This document shows positions 10,861-22,458 of a stretch of 64,000 nt of DNA, piece by piece; the first letter of the stretch is position 1, and each line of letters starts with the position of its first letter. The DNA comes from Cycas panzhihuaensis. Its lineage: Eukaryota > Cycadophyta. The position numbers and the translations under genes are program-made. Location: contig CM041465.1 of the NCBI GenBank assembly GCA_023213395.1, positions 164,617,741 to 164,681,740 of the forward strand, in the 5' to 3' direction. The notes under the pieces are model-generated. The model ran no database searches, had not been told where the DNA came from, and was given only the letters and a program-made list of their open reading frames with translations.

Positions 10861-11215
10861 TCCAGTCAGTCTAAATAGCTAACCTTCAAGTTTCCCAATC
10901 ATTACCACAGAACATGAAGGCGGGTGAATAACACTAAGAACTTGATCATTAGCTGTGACACTCAGGTCGAATCCACGGGAGACAAGTGTGGATAACGACA
11001 GAAGGTTTTGTTTGAGATGGGGAATATACAAGATATCTTTTAAAGTAAAATTGGGCAGGCTTGGGACCTTCAGGCATATAGAGCCCATGCCTTGAACAGG
11101 TTGTGTCGACTTATCGGCCATGTGTACTACTCCAGTGACCTATGAATCAAAATCCTGAAAGAAGTCCCGGTGACAAGTCATGTGCTGGGTAGCTCTTGTG
11201 TCCATAAAACCCAGT
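10861..11215 (-). pseudogene. copia aspartic protease of K
   Basis: The minus strand reads FMDTRATQHMT near 11200 where copia proteases have DTGA/DSGA, so the active-site Gly is replaced by Arg. A stop near 11142 follows. The rest is open at 10879-11121 with the typical LKDILYIPHLKQNLLSL strand. Confidence 0.8.
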
Positions 11216-12347
11216 CTGATGATGATGTTGATGCAGCATTTGCCTGTCCAAGTGGTCGAGGTAGTGGCGAATCAAGCTGACAAATGGCTGTGCCACAGTG
11301 TGCCTCAGTGCCTCTTAGGTCTAGAAGCAATAGATGAAGTGGATGCTTCCTTGCTTTGTTGAATACGTGCCTCAATGAGATTTGCTCCTACAAATAAGTC
11401 ATCATGACTCTCATCAACATTGTGGGCTTGATGTTGCTGTTGTTGATGATGAGGCAATCTGTTGTAGTCAATGCGGCAATCTTTTGCAAGGTGTCCTTTC
11501 CTGTTACACCTTTGACACGTGGGAGCATTGTTGTTTGACTGTCTCTGATTGACAGTCTTTTGACTCTTGTTTCTTCTTGACCTTGTTGTTGCCTTTGTTG
11601 TTGTCCCTGTTGCTTTCCCCTGCCTCTTGTTCCTCCGCGTGAAGATTGACCTTGCTGTTTGGTGTAGTATACTTCCTCGTCCATGTCAGCTTCAAAGGCT
11701 ACATTAGGAGTTGAATCTGAAAGTGGGAAGCTAGTAGTGAAGGTCTTGTCATGTTCAATAAACTTCTCATTAATGCTTCGAGGGTCTTCGATGTGCGATG
11801 ATCAAGATTTCCTAGCGTGTTCTTATAATCGTGAACATGCGGTCGGATTGAATTAGGAAGGCCCAAGTTATGCATTGGGTCTTAAAATCCCTATCAATGG
11901 CACATTTAATGGGGCGAAGAGCATTGATGGTTTCATGTGCTCGCCCTTTACGCATTCACATCTTGTTCATCTTCAATACCATATGAACAAACTCCAAGTC
12001 CGATCGAGTATCAAAGTTTCTTTTGAGGACTTGAGGACCTTGAAGGCGATGTCGTCTTTGCGTGTCATCGATCGGGTTGTGCAAGGAGTAATCTGTAACT
12101 AGCGGGATCCCCGCCTCGATCTTCTCGCCTTCAATGATCCACCGCTGCTATGCAGTTATGAGCGGAGGAGCTGGAGGTGTGCCACCACTGCGGTGTGGTG
12201 TCGGTCGCAGTACTATCGGGGTTCGCTCCAAGTGGTCCAAAGAAAGTCCCTCGTGCTTGGTTGCGTTCTTAACTCCCATGAACCATAGATCCCAATTCTC
12301 CTTCCCTTTAGCATACATTCACATTCTCGCTTGAAGTTGGTCGACAT
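11216..12347 (-). pseudogene. copia gag with CCHC knuckle of K, heavily decayed
   Basis: A start is likely at 12347-12345 (MSTNFKRECECM), followed by a capsid-like region with several stops. A glutamine/arginine-rich stretch (11540-11680) precedes one CCHC knuckle, CQRCNRKGHLAKDC (near 11520-11480), with all four ligands. A frame change separates the two. Confidence 0.75.
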
Positions 12348-14481
12348 GGTGGTGTGAAAAGATGAATAAGAGTGATGTATATAAATGTGTAGGAAAATGC
12401 ACTAAATAGAAGAAGGTGGAGTCACTGACACTTGTGATGTCTACTGACGCAAGCAGGAATAATGAAGTAATGCAATGTAAGATGTGGAAGCAAAGAGATC
12501 ACAAATAAGTATGTGATGTAAGTGATCTAATCAAGATAAGTGAGAAAGACTATATAGAAGTCGGCATGTGGGTGCACACAATTGATAACCAAAGTGATGT
12601 AGGATGTGTAACAAACCCAAACCTCTAACTTGTATCCAAAGTAGGTGAGGTGTCGATGCCTAAGGGGGCTTTTAGTATACGTAATTAATGGCCTTCACCC
12701 GCGATACCTGCACCGTTCTTTGGTGATGAAATCCAAGTAAACGTGGAGCCTGAATGCTGGGTCCTCACCCAGTTCACCAATGAGCAGCAATATACTCTCC
12801 GAAGAGAAGTACGTGCATGTCCCACGGCTATGATGGATATTGGCCTAGCTAAATTAATTATCTTGATTAAGGGTTTTCAGTTTTCCCGGATGGTTATCAG
12901 GATAATCCCTGATTGGAGGCCTTACGTATGGCTAACCTGTCCCTCCACCACTATACCGGTTATGACCAGACCCAGTATGAAACTCACACCTCCCTTAGGG
13001 CCTGGACTTCGGCCAACCTTGGTCTATTTCAACCAAGGCGAGTATGCGCACAAGTCAAGAATTGGCGGTATAAAGTCGTCGAGATGAGTTGATTTTAAGG
13101 AAAGTGCTCTTGTTCTCGAATGTCATGTAAAAATAACTGAAAACTGAATGTAAATGCTCCACTTAAGTGTTGTTGCCGTGTCCAAGTGTAGTGATGACAT
13201 GTCCACCTAATGCCCAAATGGCACTCTATGTGCCCAAGTGGCACTCAATGAAGTCTCCAAGTGCATGCAACCATTAAAATCATACACACGATGAGCCAAA
13301 TTATCAGATATTGCTCCGATCCAGATGATTGGCTTTACAAAGGATTTAAATACCTTGTTCTTTTTACAAAAGGGCCAAAATAGGCCTTTAAAAAAACCAC
13401 AAAGGCTATAAATGTCTTTAAAAAACCCCTTTTACATACAATAATTTTTTTTTTTTTTTTTTTTTTAAGAAGGGGAAAAAAAAACTAAAAATTTGATAAA
13501 TACAATGTACGCTGAAAAATCAAATTTTCAGCAAACTAAGTCTACTATTGGGCAGACTGTATCGTCTATTGTACCGCTATATGGCACAAATTTCAAAAAT
13601 TTTTGAAAAAATTAAAAATTTCCAGATTTGTTGGCCTTCACCTGCACTTTACAAATATACAAAAATTTTTGAAAAATCTTATCAAAAACAGGCAAAAAAG
13701 CCAGTTTTAACTTGTGGCAAAAATGTACTAAAAAACCTAAAAATTATCATAACTTTTCAACGGAGCGTTGGATTCATATGAGACCTGTCCCAAATGATAG
13801 ATCGGGACGAGGGGATCCAAAAACATGTATTACAGTAGGAAAAATCTCTTCAGATTTTTCTAGATCTGAGATTTTTAAATTTGGAGAATGGCTGCAAAAA
13901 TAGGCTATTTGACCCTTTTAAACTCAAAATCTCGCGTTGCTTCAGTAGACAAAAGTGCTTAGGAGGCCAAGACGCACCTACTGGTGAAATTTTGTGCGAT
14001 TCTGGGCACTTTGATTTTTTGGCCGTACTGTTGTACGGAAATCCGTACAGTCCGTACCGCATCCATACGGTTTGATTTTATACTTTAAAATCTGCCTCTA
14101 ATCAGTGAGAGTCACTGATTTCTTCTTCTGCAACCTTGAAATCTGATTTTTACTACAAAAAAAAGGCCAAAAATAGGCCAAAATGCCAAATTTTGGGGCT
14201 AAAAAAGATGGCTGAAAATTGCTATCAGCTGAGCAATTCCTGTGCTCCTTTAAGCCTGCAAATAGGTTGCTTTTAAGCAGCCACACTCCTTCCTCTTATC
14301 TGCAGAAATAAAATAGTACAATAACATATAATTTTGTACTAAAATCTACTGTAAAAAGAGCTTTAAAAAATGGATTTTAAAAAAAAATCTCAACTCTTCA
14401 CTTCACATGAATGGTGAAGAAGAGGAGAACATAGCTTGCAATCTCCTTGCAAGTGAGTGTGGCACTAGGATCCACCCAATG
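12348..14481 (-). other. leader of element K, about 2.1 kb, non-coding
   Basis: I see no conserved protein here. Contents are a run of 22 T (13445-13466), AT-rich sequence around 13480-13740, and a GTAC-rich patch at 14024-14070. The patch includes a perfect 6-bp inverted repeat, GTACGG-AAAT-CCGTAC, at 14033-14048. The family-A leaders carry the same kind of palindrome. Confidence 0.65.
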
Positions 14482-14493
14482 GCTCTCATACCA
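14482..14493 (-). other. primer-binding site of K
   Basis: The reverse complement reads TGGTATGAGAGC, two bases from the LTR end at 14496. It is a one-base variant of the initiator tRNA-Met site. Confidence 0.9.
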
Positions 14494-14495
14494 CT

Positions 14496-14862
14496 TGTTG
14501 AAGGAATGGATCTAGGGATCTAGTGCACTAACACTACACAATGGCAAATAGTGGAGACAAGCACAATGTACTCAACAAGAGAATGCTAATAGCTTGAGCT
14601 CAAAGAGGAGAAGTGTAGAATATATTCACTCTCCATGTAATTTCAACTTATATAATGAGGATGTTCATTAGGGTTTGGAATTTGAGTTTTCCCTCCCAAT
14701 GACATTCAAATGAGATTACATGAAATTACAATGAAATGAACTTTATGTCATTTCACTTAAGTGACTTAGGCATAGTCGCCTTATCCTAAAGTTATAAACA
14801 TAAAAGTGACTTTATCTAATTCTAACTTCATGAAATGACCATGTGACATTAACATCGTCACA
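14496..14862 (-). repeat. 5' LTR of element K
   Basis: 367 bp, TGTTGAAGG to ATCGTCACA in plus-strand reading, matching 7035-7402 with about 7 substitutions and a 1-bp indel. Confidence 0.93.
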
Positions 14863-14943
14863 ATACACATCCAGTTTCCATTGGTGTGATGATGCTATTA
14901 CAACTTTCCATTTTAAACTTGCCCTGCAAGTTTTTGACATATC
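14863..14943. repeat. right copy of the 81-bp direct duplication flanking element K
   Basis: Second copy of 6954-7034. A-3 coding sequence resumes after it at 14944 without a gap. Only one copy is needed to restore a continuous A-3, so this behaves as a very long target-site duplication. Confidence 0.93.
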
Positions 14944-15640
14944 TTGATTGTGAAAGAACAATAGCGTGATTGTTCTATTCTATTTCTATTCTGAGATAAT
15001 AATGCAACATTCCCAGATTTGTCATTTCAAAGACCTTTTCAAACCGTTTCTTGATGAATGTGATTGAATCTTCATCATCTCCTATGATTAGCATGTTATC
15101 TACATATACCACTATGATAGACGTTAGTCCTTGATTTGATTTTACGTACAGACTATGATCTGATTCACACCTGTGAAAGCCATTTTGAGTTAGATACGAG
15201 TCCAGCTTAGCATACTGAGCTCTCAGCGCCTATTTGAGTCCATACAATGCCTTTCTTAATTTACAGACCATGTTCTCCTAACCTAGTTTTATGTATCCTT
15301 CTGGTTGATACATATATACTTCTTCCTGTAAATCTCCATTTAGGAAAGCATTTTTAACATCCATTTGGTAAAATCTTCCATCCCTTTTAGGCAGCAATTG
15401 CAATCACAATTCTTACTGTGTTTAGTTTTGCTATTGGTGAAAATGTTTCTTCATAGTCAATTCCGATTGTTTGTGTATAGCCTTTTGCTACCAGTCTTGC
15501 CTTGTATTTCTCGATTTCACCATTTGGCTTTTCCTTTACTTTATATACCCATTTACACTTTACAATGGGTTTATCTTCAAGAGCCGTTACCAAATCCCAT
15601 GTTTTGTTTCTATGAATTTCTTCAATCTCTATATCCATTG
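14944..15640 (-). pseudogene. copia reverse transcriptase N-terminal part of A-3
   Basis: 15387-15638 is open and encodes NKTWDLV...[28 protein letters not shown]... up to the first RT motifs. Frame changes follow. The polymerase motif reads YVDNM (15106-15095) instead of YVDDM, a G-to-A loss of the second catalytic Asp. The domain continues at 7034 on the other side of K. Confidence 0.85.
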
Positions 15641-17420
15641 CTACTTTCTAGGCTTGAGAACTACTTGCTTCTTTGTAAGTACTTGGTTCGATGGAGCAAA
15701 TCAAGCCTGTGGCTTTTGAGATCTTATTCGATGTTCAAATATTTCTCCTTTTGTTTCCTCAAGTGTTTTGAGGTACCATTTTGGTACTCTTTTTGAGGTT
15801 TGTTCTCGTGGTGATTTGGTTTCTTCATCTTCTGAATGAGTATTTGAATCACTGGCTTGTTGCATACCATACAGATGTGTACTAGATTCACTTGTTCGTT
15901 GAATGTCTGAAGGCATCTCCCCTAAAATATCATTTTCTGCCTCAATGCTTTCAGAAGTGATATCCGACTTGTCTTCTGGCTAGACAATTTTCAGACTTTG
16001 ATCACTTACATTTATTTCTTGAGGAACTACTTTGGTAAGTTCTTTTTTCTCTTCAAAGACTACATCCCTACTTACATGAAGTTTATCTGTCTTTGGGTCA
16101 AGACAACGGTATGCCTTTGATCGGCTACCATACCCAATCATTATGCATTCGATGCTCTTATTATCTAACTTGGTTCTTTTCTTGTCAAGAATGTGTACAT
16201 ATGCCTTGCAATCGAAAATTCTGAGATGACTTACATTTGGCTTATGTCCTGTCCATGCTTCTTCAGGTGTTAGATTGTTTAATGATTGAGTTGGACATTT
16301 ATTAATCAAATACACAGCTGTGTGCACAACCTCTTCCCAATACTTTTTAGTAACCTCACTATTATTCAACATGCATCATGCCATTTCTACAATTGTTCTA
16401 TTCATCCTTTCTGTGACCCCATTTGATTGGGGTGTATATGGAGTCGTAATTTGTCTGCAGATTCCATGTATTTTACAAAAATAGAGAAATTCATTGGACA
16501 CGAATTCCCCTCCTCTATCTGAACGAATACATTTAATTTTTTTATTGCTCTCCAATTTTGCTTCAGCCTTGAACTCTTTGAAATAACTAAATGCTTCTGA
16601 TTTACTAGACAAGAAATATACCCATGTTTTTTTAGAGAAATCATCAATGAAAGTTAGGAAATACCTTGCTCCATTTATTGAGATTGGCGTGAATGGGCCA
16701 CATAGATCAATATGTACTAGATCTAGTTTGTCTTGAGCATGCCATATGCCTTTTGTGAATAGAATCTTGTGTTGTTTCTCCATCATATAGCCTTCACATA
16801 CAAAAGAATTGAATGAAATGTCTGGCAAGCCATTTACCATCTTTGATTTCTTTAGTTTCTCTAACCTATCATGGGAAATATGACCATACTTCAAATGCCA
16901 CATTTGATTAGTATCAACACTAGTTACAGCAAGTGAATTTTCATCAGAAAAGGGTTTTGTGGGGCCTTTGTCAGCCAGTACAAGAGTGGAGAGAAGTTTA
17001 TACAGGCTATTACATTTTCCTCCTTTGGCTATCACAATACCATTCTTTTTCATATCAAAAATGTAACAGCAACCGTTTTCATCAAAAATTGTTCTTAGTC
17101 TTTTTTCACTCAATTGAGATATAGACAAAAGATTCTTCTTTATTCCTAGTACAAAGAAAACATTGCCTATACGTTGAATTTTTCCATCAATTTTTATGGC
17201 AATTTGACCAATTCCTTTTATATACAAAGGAAAGTTATCTCCTAACTCTATAGATTTATTGAGATTATATGGTTTGATGACTTCAAACCATTCTTCAATG
17301 CCTGTCGTGTGATGCGAAGCCCCTGAGTCAACATATCAATTTTCTGTTGTGTTGGTATTTGTTGCTAATGCTGCAATGAAGGCTGTTTCAACCTCTTCTT
17401 CTGTTGTGTCCCGTTCTCTG
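15641..17420 (-). pseudogene. copia protease and integrase of A-3 (unit 1)
   Basis: PR reads YVDSGAS with an intact DSG near 17320, but the preceding Trp codon is a stop (compare unit 2, where it is TGG). 16376-17227 (283 codons) covers the PR end, the HHCC region and the integrase core with HIDLCGPF, RSDRGGEFVSNEF and NGVTERMNRT, so a D,D,E triad is present. A single TGA at 16373-16375 separates it from the integrase C-terminus (15980-16372). The acidic linker to RT is at 15701-15916. Confidence 0.87.
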
Positions 17421-18322
17421 TTGTAGTTTCCAGTCACCTATTGTTTTCCCTTATGAAATTCAATTCGTCTTTGGTGACACTGGTATGGAAAATGCCACGC
17501 CTGTCCGCAATGGTAGCAGACATCGAAAGCTCTACAGCTGCGCGAAAAATGACTTGGTTTGCCACAATTGAAGCATACCCTAGCATCTCGAGGTGGATTG
17601 ATAGCCGTTCTTCCTCGTCCCCTTCCTTCAGTCCAACGTCCTCTGTAAGCAGTTGTTGTTCTTCCTCATATTTTGGAATTATATTGCCCTCGTCCTCTAT
17701 GTCCCAGATGAAGCTTGGCGATAAGTGCTTCTGACTCTTCTTCATATCTTTGATTCCTCTATTCCTGGCTAAGCATGTGCCCTGTAAGAGCATCAAAGGT
17801 CATTGTGGCAATTTGCCCTCCTCTTATCAACATATTTACCATGTTATCAAAGGATTTTCGTAATTTGTTGAGCACAAGATGTATTAACTCAGTGTCGGAC
17901 AATTTGTCTTCTACCGTGAGAAGGGCAGTTTTGATATTGGTTAATTTGATTATGAAATCAGATACAGTATGGCCCTCCTTCATTTTAAGTTTATAAAGTT
18001 CTTCTCTTAGGGCCACAATTCTGGCTTCATTCATTCTACTAAACATGGAAGACATTATTCTCCAAATTTCACTTGCATCTTCTATACCATCCACATACAC
18101 TAACAAGGAATCAGAGTTTGAGAGTTTAAGCATATGCACAGTAATATTATTCCTTTCTTCCCAATTCATTAAATCAACAACATTAGAGGGTTGTTTCTCA
18201 TCTCTGACAGTAATTTTCCAGGCATGTTTTGCCCTTAGAAGACCCTCTATTTTAATCTTCCAGATACTGAAATTCATCTCAATCAATTTATCATTTTTAG
18301 GCAATGATCCAACAGAGGCCAT
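17421..18322 (-). pseudogene. copia gag with two CCHC knuckles of A-3 (unit 1)
   Basis: The start is taken as ATG at 18322-18320 (MASVGSLPKNDKL), which aligns with the gag start of sister elements. The capsid domain is open for about 187 codons to a TAG at about 17759 that reads as Gln in sisters. The same frame continues with an RG-rich stretch and two complete knuckles, CFNCGKPSHFSRSC and CYHCGQAWHFPYQC, near 17550 and 17490. A further stop lies at about 17440. Confidence 0.85.
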
Positions 18323-18991
18323 GGCTATCTCAGATCCGATTTTTATGAAGGCAAAAAAGAGGTATTGTACTGTTGTATGGAGTGATGTACGACGTAATGT
18401 ACGGATTTCTGTACGAAACCTCAAAGTGTACTGATGAGGAAGAAAAGGATCTCAATTAGAAGAACTCGCAAATGGGTATCCTGATCTAGTATTAGTTTCT
18501 CGATACACTTTTAGATCTATGAGAAACGCTTGGAAATAGGTCCAAACCTACGCCCAATGATTTTTTGGAAAAATAAAGAAAAATCTTCAAAATCTGAGAT
18601 AAAATCTTGAAGAAACTAACTCAAATCCTTCGTTTAGTGATGGGAAGAGATTTAGAGACTTTGTACCAGTGATTTATGCCTGATTTTTGAAGAAAAATCG
18701 AAAAGAAATGCCACAAACCCGTGCGCCCATAAAACTGCTCGAAACTACTTCAAGATGGCTTCAAATGATGTCAGGCCAGAAGGAAAAAGTATTGAGAAGG
18801 CTCCAATCTACAATCTGGGTAAGTTTCGTCGAGTTTTGAGCACTTCAATTTTTGGCACCCGTACGCTTCCGTACAATTCTGGTTGTTCTCTGATTTGTAT
18901 TCAATGTTTTGATAACAGACTTGATTCAATTCTTCTTCTCCTTTTGAAGCCCTAGCTTGACTCTTTCACAGGCAGGAGGACCTAATAACCT
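18323..18991 (-). other. A-3 leader (unit 1)
   Basis: Non-coding. It contains the hairpin-like GTACAG-AAAT-CCGTAC (element sense; plus coordinates 18399-18414) 77 nt before gag, several further GTAC words, and TCCGTACAA at 18868-18876. Confidence 0.65.
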
Positions 18992-19003
18992 GCTTTGATA
19001 CCA
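18992..19003 (-). other. primer-binding site of A-3 (unit 1)
   Basis: The reverse complement is TGGTATCAAAGC, directly abutting the LTR at 19004. It is one base from the usual initiator tRNA-Met site. The duplicate is at 21941-21952. Confidence 0.9.
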
Positions 19004-19054
19004 TGAAAAGATTTATAATGACGATAAGCAAATTCTCTTTGATCTTTATTGATC

Positions 19055-19092
<38 letters not shown>

Positions 19093-19514
19093 ACAGTTGG
19101 AATAAACAAGACAATTGGAAACTGCACAACAGGATTGTGCCACTTGTCACCCTGAGAGTGAATGGGGGTAATAATATGAGACCCTCACAAAATACTTTAG
19201 AGATAAGTCATTTCCCTAGATAAAACATTACCTTCTATAGGAATGTAGTACTTATTTTGGCTATTTCATCGCTTTGTAAGCTCTGTTCCCATTCACATTC
19301 CTTTTGTGGAATGTATAGTGTATTTTATTTTGTTTTGATCCTCTTTGACTAGTATGTTCCCTTCCTGTTCCAAATTTGGAATGTATAATATATTTGCTTG
19401 GATGGATGCCTAAATTGTATTTTCTTTTATTTAATTTTATCCATGATTTTGCTCAAGTATATGATTTTTCGAGTTACAGTTGATTTTTTCCCATTTTTTT
19501 ATTTTTTTGTAATT

Positions 19515-19553
<39 letters not shown>

Positions 19554-19620
19554 TGTACTAGATAGAATCCTAAGTTCGGTACTAAGACAACTTTGGTTGT
19601 TTGCAACCAGGAGCAATCCA
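19004..19620 (-). repeat. 5' LTR of A-3 (unit 1)
   Basis: The LTR starts TGAAAAGATT next to the PBS. Its outer end is placed at the CAATCCA (19620) by TG/CA rule only, since no second LTR survives to confirm it. It contains an AT microsatellite (19058-19090) near the transcription end and a CT run (19521-19550). The unit-2 copy is at 21953-22564. Confidence 0.75.
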
Positions 19621-20385
19621 TAATATACATATTGGCGTGAATGGGCCACATAGATCAATATGTACTAGATCTAGTTTGTCTTGAGCATGCCATATGCTTT
19701 TTGTGAATAGAATCTTGTGTTGTTTCTCCATCATATAGCCTTTACATACAAAAGAATTGAATGAAATGTCTGGCAAGCCATTTACCATCTTTGATTTCTT
19801 TAGTTTCTCTAACCTATCATGGGAAATATGACCATACTTCAAATGCCACATTTGATTAATATCAACACTAGTTACAGCAAGTGAATTTTCATCAGAAAAG
19901 GGTTTTGTGGGGCCTTTGTCAGCCAGTACAAGAGTGGAGAGAAGTTTATACAGCCTATTACATTTTCCTCCTTTGGCTATCACAGTACCATTCTTTTTCA
20001 TATCAAGAATGTAATAGCAACCGTTTTCATCAAAAATTGTTCTTAGTCTTTTTTCACTCAATTGAGATATAGACAAAAGATTCTTCTTTATTCCTAGTAC
20101 AAAGAAAACATTGCCTATACATTGAATTTTTCCATCAATCTTTATGGCAATTTGACCAATTCCTTTTATATACAAAGGAAAGTTATCTCCTAACTCTATA
20201 GATTTATTGAGATTATATGGTTTGATGACTTCAAACCATTCTTCAATGCCTGTCGTGTGATGCGAAGCCCCTGAGTCAACATACCAATTTTCTGTTGTGT
20301 TGGTATTTGTTGCTAATGCTACAATGAACGCTGTTTCAACCTCTTCTTTTGTTGTGTCCCGTTCTCTGTTGTAGTTTCCAGTCAC
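19582..20385 (-). pseudogene. chimeric PR-integrase fragment across the duplication junction
   Basis: This open frame of 267 codons encodes the end of gag, PR with intact WYVDSGAS, and the HHCC region up to HIDLCGPFTP. It then reads through the junction at 19631 into LTR-derived sequence for about 16 foreign residues. It lacks most of the integrase core. The frame is fortuitously open, and I see no evidence of function. Confidence 0.82.
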
Positions 20386-21270
20386 CTATTGTTTTCCCTT
20401 ATGAAATTCAATTCGTCTTTGGTGACACTGGTATGGAAAATGACACGCCTATCCGCAATGGTAGCAGACATCGAAAGCTCTACAGCTGCGCGAAAAATGA
20501 CTTGGTTTGCCACAATTGAAGCATACCCTAGCATCTCGAGGTGGATTGATAGCCGTTCTTCCTCGTCCCCTTCCTTCAGTCCAACGTCCTCTGTAAGCAG
20601 TTGTTGTTCTTCCTCATATTTTGGAATTATATTGCGCTTGTCCTCTATTTCCCAGATGAAGCTTGGCGATAAGTGCTTCTGACTCTTCTTCATATCTTTG
20701 ATTCCTCTATTCCTGGCTAAGCATGTGGCCTGTGAGAGCATCAAAGGTCATTGTGGCAATTTGCCCTCCTCTTATCAACATATTTACCATGTTATCCAAG
20801 GATTTTCGTAATTTGTTGAGCACAAGATGTATTAACTCAGTGTCGGACAATTTGTCTTCTACCGTGAGAAGGGCAATTTTGATATTGGTTAATTTGATTA
20901 TGAAATCAGATACAGTATGGCCCTCCTTCATTTTAAGTTTATAAAGTTCTTCTCTTAGGGCCACAATTCTGGCTTCATTCTTTCTACTAAACATGGAAGA
21001 CATTATTCTCCAAATTTCACTTGCATCTTCTATACCATCCACATACACTAACAAGGAATCAGAGTTTGAGAGTTTAAGCATATGCACAGTAATATTATTC
21101 CTTTCTTCCCAATTCATTAAATCAACAACATTAGACGGTTGTTTCTCATCTCCGATAGTAATTTTCTAGGCATGTTTTGCCCTTAGAAGACCCTCTATTT
21201 TAATCTTCCAGATACTGAAATTCATCTCAATCAATTTATCATTTTTAGGCAATGATCCAACAGAGGCCAT
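20386..21270 (-). pseudogene. copia gag of A-3 (unit 2)
   Basis: Copy of 17421-18322 with start ATG at 21270-21268. It carries an extra TAG at about 21166 where Trp is expected, so only 20707-21117 is a long open piece (EERNNITVHMLKLSNSD...). The knuckle region follows as in unit 1, after the same TAG. Confidence 0.83.
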
Positions 21271-21952
21271 GGCTATCTCAGATCCGGTTTTTATGAAGGC
21301 AAAAAAGAGGTATTGTACTGTTGTACGGAGTGATGTACGACGTAATGTACGGATTTCTGTACAAAACCTGAAAGTGTACTGATGAGGAAGAAAAGGGTCT
21401 CAATTAGAAGAACTTGCAAATGGGTATCCTGATCTGGTATTAGTTTCTCGATACACTTTTAGATCTATGAGAAATGCTTGGAAATAGGTCCAAGCCTGCG
21501 CCCAATGATTTTTTGGAAAAATAAAGAAAAATCTTCAAAACCTGAGATAAAATCTTGAAGAAACTAACTCAAATCCTTCGTTTAGTGATGGGAAAAGATT
21601 TAGAGACTTTGTACCAGTGATTTATGCCTGATTTTTGAAGAAAAATTGAAAAAAAATGCTAAAAACCGGTGCGCCCATAAAACTGCTCGAAACTACTTCA
21701 AGATGTCTTCAAATGATGTCGGCCCAGAAGGAAAAAGTATTGAGAAGGCTCCAATCTACAATCTGGGTAAGTTTCGTCGAGTTTTGAGCACTTCAATTTT
21801 TGGCACTCGTACGCTTCCGTACAATTTTGGCTTGTTCTCTGATTCGTATTCAATGTTTTGATAACAGACTTGATTCAATTCTTCTTCTCCTTTTGAAGCC
21901 CTAGCTTGACTCTTTCACAGGCAGGAGGACCTAATAACCTGCTTTGATACCA

Positions 21953-22003
21953 TGAAAAGATTTATAATGACGATAAGCAAATTCTCTTTGATCTTTATTG
22001 ATC

Positions 22004-22049
<46 letters not shown>

Positions 22050-22458
22050 GGAATAAGCAAGACAATTGGAAACTGCACAACAGGATTGTGCCACTTGTCA
22101 CCCTGAGAGTGAATGGGGGTAATAATATGAGACCCTCACAAAATGCTTTAGAGATATGTCATTTCCCTAGATAAAGCATTACCTTCTATAGGAATGTAGT
22201 ACTTATGTTGGCTATTTCATCGCTTTGTAAGGTCTGTTCCCATTCACATTCCTTTTGTGGAATGTATAGTGTATTTTATTTTGTTTTGATCCTCTTTGAC
22301 TAGTATGTTCCCTTCCTGTTCCAAATTTGGAATGTATAATATATTTGCTTGGAATGGATGCCTAAATTGTATTTTCTTTTATTTAATTTTATCCATGATT
22401 TTGCTCAAGTGTATGATTTTTCGAGTTACAGTTGATTTTTTCCCATTTTTTTGTAATT

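Larger units (their letters stand above)
7035..14862 (-). mobile_element. Ty1/copia retrotransposon K, complete but decayed, nested in A-3
   Basis: Two LTRs (7035-7402 and 14496-14862) differ at about 7 positions plus one indel, about 98% identity by eye. Between them on the minus strand are PBS, a leader of about 2.1 kb, gag, PR, INT, RT, RNase H and a polypurine tract. It belongs to a different copia family from A and B. Coding regions hold many frameshifts and stops. Its flanks form an 81-bp, not a 5-bp, duplication. Confidence 0.93.
6242..19620 (-). mobile_element. Ty1/copia retrotransposon A-3 (family A relative), split by element K and partly duplicated
   Basis: Read on the minus strand from right to left: LTR (19004-19620), PBS, leader, gag, PR, INT, RT, RNase H and polypurine tract (ending at 6242). 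Element K (7035-14862) splits it in the RT/RNase H linker. The 3' LTR is absent: the sequence changes to A-2 exactly at the outer edge of the polypurine tract. The right half is repeated in tandem at 19631-22576. Several domains carry single nonsense codons, so it is not autonomous. Confidence 0.88.
16683..19630. repeat. tandem duplication, unit 1 (2948 bp)
   Basis: It begins inside the integrase gene of A-3 (ATTGGCGTG at 16683) and runs through PR, gag, leader, PBS and LTR to the flanking ATATACAT. At 19631 the same ATTGGCGTG starts again. Seven mismatches in the first roughly 390 bp compared give about 98% identity between units. Confidence 0.93.

Noticed and set aside
12743-13087. 114-codon plus-strand frame in the leader of K
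   Set aside because: No recognisable domain, opposite to the element's sense, and in a long non-coding leader; no support as a gene.
13445-13466. Run of 22 T as a possible poly(A) tail of a LINE or processed gene (minus strand)
   Set aside because: It lies inside the K leader with no upstream LINE or cDNA homology and no flanking TSD.
15365-15796. Plus-strand open frame of 143 codons opposite the A-3 reverse transcriptase
   Set aside because: It is the antisense shadow of RT coding sequence; its Leu/Phe/Tyr-rich translation follows from reading RT codons backwards.
19620-19632. Reading the second A-3 segment as an independent insertion
   Set aside because: The segment starts inside integrase, not at an LTR, and repeats the flanking sequence of the first unit, so a tandem duplication explains it better.
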